Made by a program: the position numbers and the translations under genes
In this document: positions 22,881-24,085 of the stretch, piece after piece
Numbering within the stretch: the stretch's first letter is position 1
Layout: each line of letters starts with the position of its first letter
The notes under the pieces: generated by a model
Seen by the model: the letters and a program-made list of their open reading frames with translations, nothing else
Told to the model about the DNA's origin: nothing
The model's database searches: none
Source of the DNA: a virus
Strand: one strand, 5' to 3'
Length of the DNA: 24,085 nt
Virus record (IMG/VR): IMGVR_UViG_3300031902_000053
Span: 1 to 24,085 of that record

Positions 22881-23647
22881 CTCGGGAGCGTATCCGCCCG
22901 CGCTTCGGCTGGGGAAAGCGCACCCGAGTTTGCTCGGCGATTGTTGGCGTAGCAGCGGCGGCACTGGCCCTTGACTTGGGCGGGTTCCGCGCAACCTGGA
23001 TGCGGCGCGGAACCTGAGCACGTGGCCGGCTTGATCAGCTTCATTTTCTTCGCCCACGTTTCGCTTCTCTTACGAGAGCTCTCCGCCCTCATCGCGGGAC
23101 CCCTCGCACGTGCAGCCTTGACGGCTTGCGCCACACGCTCTTCGGGGGTTCGTCTCGCAGTTGCCAGGAGCAGAGCTTGAGTGGCTTTTGCGACGGTGCA
23201 CTTGCGACACTGAACAGAGCGCCCGGCCCTAGCTGCCGTACGGGCTGCTTTCTTCGATATTGCAGCGCCGCAAGCGCAACGGGTTTGGCAGCCTTCCGTG
23301 CAAACTCTCGGCACGATGGCGGACTTTACAGGCACGCTCTTCCCGCAGTTCTGGCACACCACCTCCTTCGGCCGCACGCCCTCCTGCACGACGTGCTCGA
23401 GGCCCTGGATCTTCGCCAGGCCGCGGAGCACATCCCGACCGACGCCAGGGCGCACGGTGCCGTCCTTGGCGACGATCTGGATCTTGCGGTTCAGCGTCTT
23501 CTCGCTGGCTCCGCGGAACACGGCGGCGTCGAGCGCAGCGAGTTCGAGGGCCTCCTTCGCGGTCAGTCCCTGAGGCACGAACACGTCAGGGACGTCGCGC
23601 GCCTCATCTCCCGCCCCGCCCTCCGGTCTTCTCTCTGCGCTCTTCAT
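22859..23647 (-). CDS. Multi-zinc-ribbon protein
   Basis: The product is 262 residues from ATG 23647, with AAGGAGG five bases upstream. A longer frame extends to 23947, but it lacks a ribosome-binding site and runs through another small gene. The N-terminal helical part (about 28-90) may be a DNA-binding or dimer domain (KEALELAALDAAVF, then TLNRKIQIVAKDGTVRPGVG). It is followed by CQNCG (98-101), C116/C120/C124/C126, C147-x2-C150, and a separate C210-x8-C219-x9-C229-x2-C232-Y ribbon like those in HNH or Vsr-associated zinc domains. The C-terminal tail again has two Cys. HNH catalytic residues are not evident. Nucleic-acid binding is likely; the exact role is unknown. Confidence 0.6.
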   Translation of the reverse strand: MKSAERRPEGGAGDEARDVPDVFVPQGLTAKEALELAALDAAVFRGASEKTLNRKIQIVAKDGTVRPGVGRDVLRGLAKIQGLEHVVQEGVRPKEVVCQNCGKSVPVKSAIVPRVCTEGCQTRCACGAAISKKAARTAARAGRSVQCRKCTVAKATQALLLATARRTPEERVAQAVKAARARGPAMRAESSRKRSETWAKKMKLIKPATCSGSAPHPGCAEPAQVKGQCRRCYANNRRANSGALSPAEARADTLPRCEPPRC

Positions 23648-23658
23648 GTCGTCCTCCT

Positions 23659-23799
23659 TCACTTCGTCTTCAGCTCGGCCAGCCGCTCGTCTTTGGTCAA
23701 GGCGAGCTCGAAGAGCAGTAGATGTGCGCGCCACTGCGTCAGCCCCCAGGACAGCGCCTCGTCGTGCGCTTCCTCTACTCTTCTCTCCTCGCTCGTCAT
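23659..23799 (-). CDS. 46-residue acidic peptide
   Basis: ATG 23799 has AGGAG six bases upstream. The frame gives MTSEERRVEEAHDEALSWGL and onward to TGA at 23659-23661, 11 bases before the next start. The peptide is helical with a mid Trp pair and a Leu-rich run (WRAHLLLFELALTKDERLAEL), so an amphipathic helix is likely. I do not recognise it. Its good ribosome-binding site and position in the operon support expression. Confidence 0.6.
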   Translation of the reverse strand: MTSEERRVEEAHDEALSWGLTQWRAHLLLFELALTKDERLAELKTK

Positions 23800-23827
23800 G
23801 TTCGTCTCCTGTTGGCTGGCTCGTCAG

Positions 23828-23868
23828 CGCGGGTAGCCAATCCCGCGGACCCCCGAGGAGGGGTTTCG
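23828..23868. other. Gap with two small inverted repeats
   Basis: CGCGGG (23828-23833) pairs with CCCGCG (23842-23847), and ACCCC (23849-23853) pairs with GGGGT (23860-23864). They lie between two minus-strand genes. On the minus strand they could be a weak terminator or leader structure. There is no T tract, so the role is uncertain. Confidence 0.3.
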
Positions 23869-23879
23869 CCTTGAAGTTT

Positions 23880-24085
23880 TCAGGCGCGGGTGCGTCCGCT
23901 GCGCGCGACATTGAAGGGCAACGCGATAAGGACCGCCTCGAACCCATCCCACCCGGCTTCCTCTATGCGGCGCTCCGCAGCCTCTTGCGTCTCGAACCGC
24001 ATCGGCTCGCCGTTGTCGAGATAGACGACGTGGCCCGGGTCACACCGGATCCTCCACGGGCCTGTTGCCGTGCTGCGCTCGACCT
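23880..24085 (-). CDS. Small unknown protein (5' truncated)
   Basis: An open frame enters from the right edge and ends with TGA at 23880-23882, giving 67 residues, VERSTATGPWRIRCDPGHVV and onward. It contains YLDNGEPMRFETQEAAERRIEEAGW, the pattern of small phage proteins with a strand, then an F-x-T-x-E-x-A helix. No name can be given. It reads in the same direction as the reverse operon and is separated from the next gene by 80 bases that contain two short hairpins. Confidence 0.55.
   Translation of the reverse strand, partial: VERSTATGPWRIRCDPGHVVYLDNGEPMRFETQEAAERRIEEAGWDGFEAVLIALPFNVARSGRTRA

Noticed and set aside
23648-23947. Upstream extension of the multi-zinc protein
   Set aside because: It overlaps the 46-residue gene that has its own good ribosome-binding site, and the inner ATG 23647 has AAGGAGG.

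Overview
The window is the late structural region of a GC-rich, contractile-tailed phage or prophage, followed by a lysis cassette, an apparent integration site and a reverse-strand accessory operon. The head genes are of the Mu type: a gp28-like terminase, a gp29/DUF935 portal, an I-type protease with scaffold, and a gpT-type major capsid protein. The tail is a myovirus tail with sheath, tube, frameshifted chaperone, tape measure, OB-fold baseplate protein, gp25-like wedge, J-like protein and tail protein I-like protein. The very high GC content and heavy use of G/C-ending codons point to a high-GC host. A Myxococcota/Deltaproteobacteria host is a guess from general look only; no host gene is present.

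Layout, plus strand. 1-227 is the tail of an upstream gene. 321-2541 holds the DNA-packaging genes (candidate small terminase, a tRNA-like element, large terminase). 2549-6995 holds portal, protease/scaffold, capsid cement and major capsid. 7050-8516 holds head-tail connector and tail-completion genes. 8529-13203 holds sheath, tube, a chaperone pair with a -1 frameshift, and tape measure. 13203-17387 is the baseplate. 17391-19633 holds a glycine-rich adhesin and a tail fibre. 19670-21172 is a lysis cassette (holin-like, small Cys-containing exported protein, small unknown, GH25 muramidase) closed by a strong bidirectional terminator. Genes are packed with 4-base or short overlaps, so most of the block probably works as one or a few late transcripts.

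Minus strand. 21221-21676 encodes a small exported protein with an HExxH motif. 21677-21955 has no gene. It contains the 3' half of a tRNA-Phe gene flanked on both sides by tandem copies of a 10-bp direct repeat, which is the architecture of a tyrosine-integrase attP. 21956-24085 is a compact, translationally coupled operon of small genes: a RanBP2-type zinc finger, an unknown, a lipoprotein, a multi-zinc-ribbon protein, a 46-residue peptide and a truncated gene.

Most worth a second look are a tRNA(Trp)-like element filling the gap between the two terminase genes, a canonical GGGAAAA -1 frameshift with a downstream stem in the tail chaperone gene, the attP-like structure (unexpected beside Mu-type head genes, because Mu transposes), and the reverse-strand zinc-finger/lipoprotein operon.
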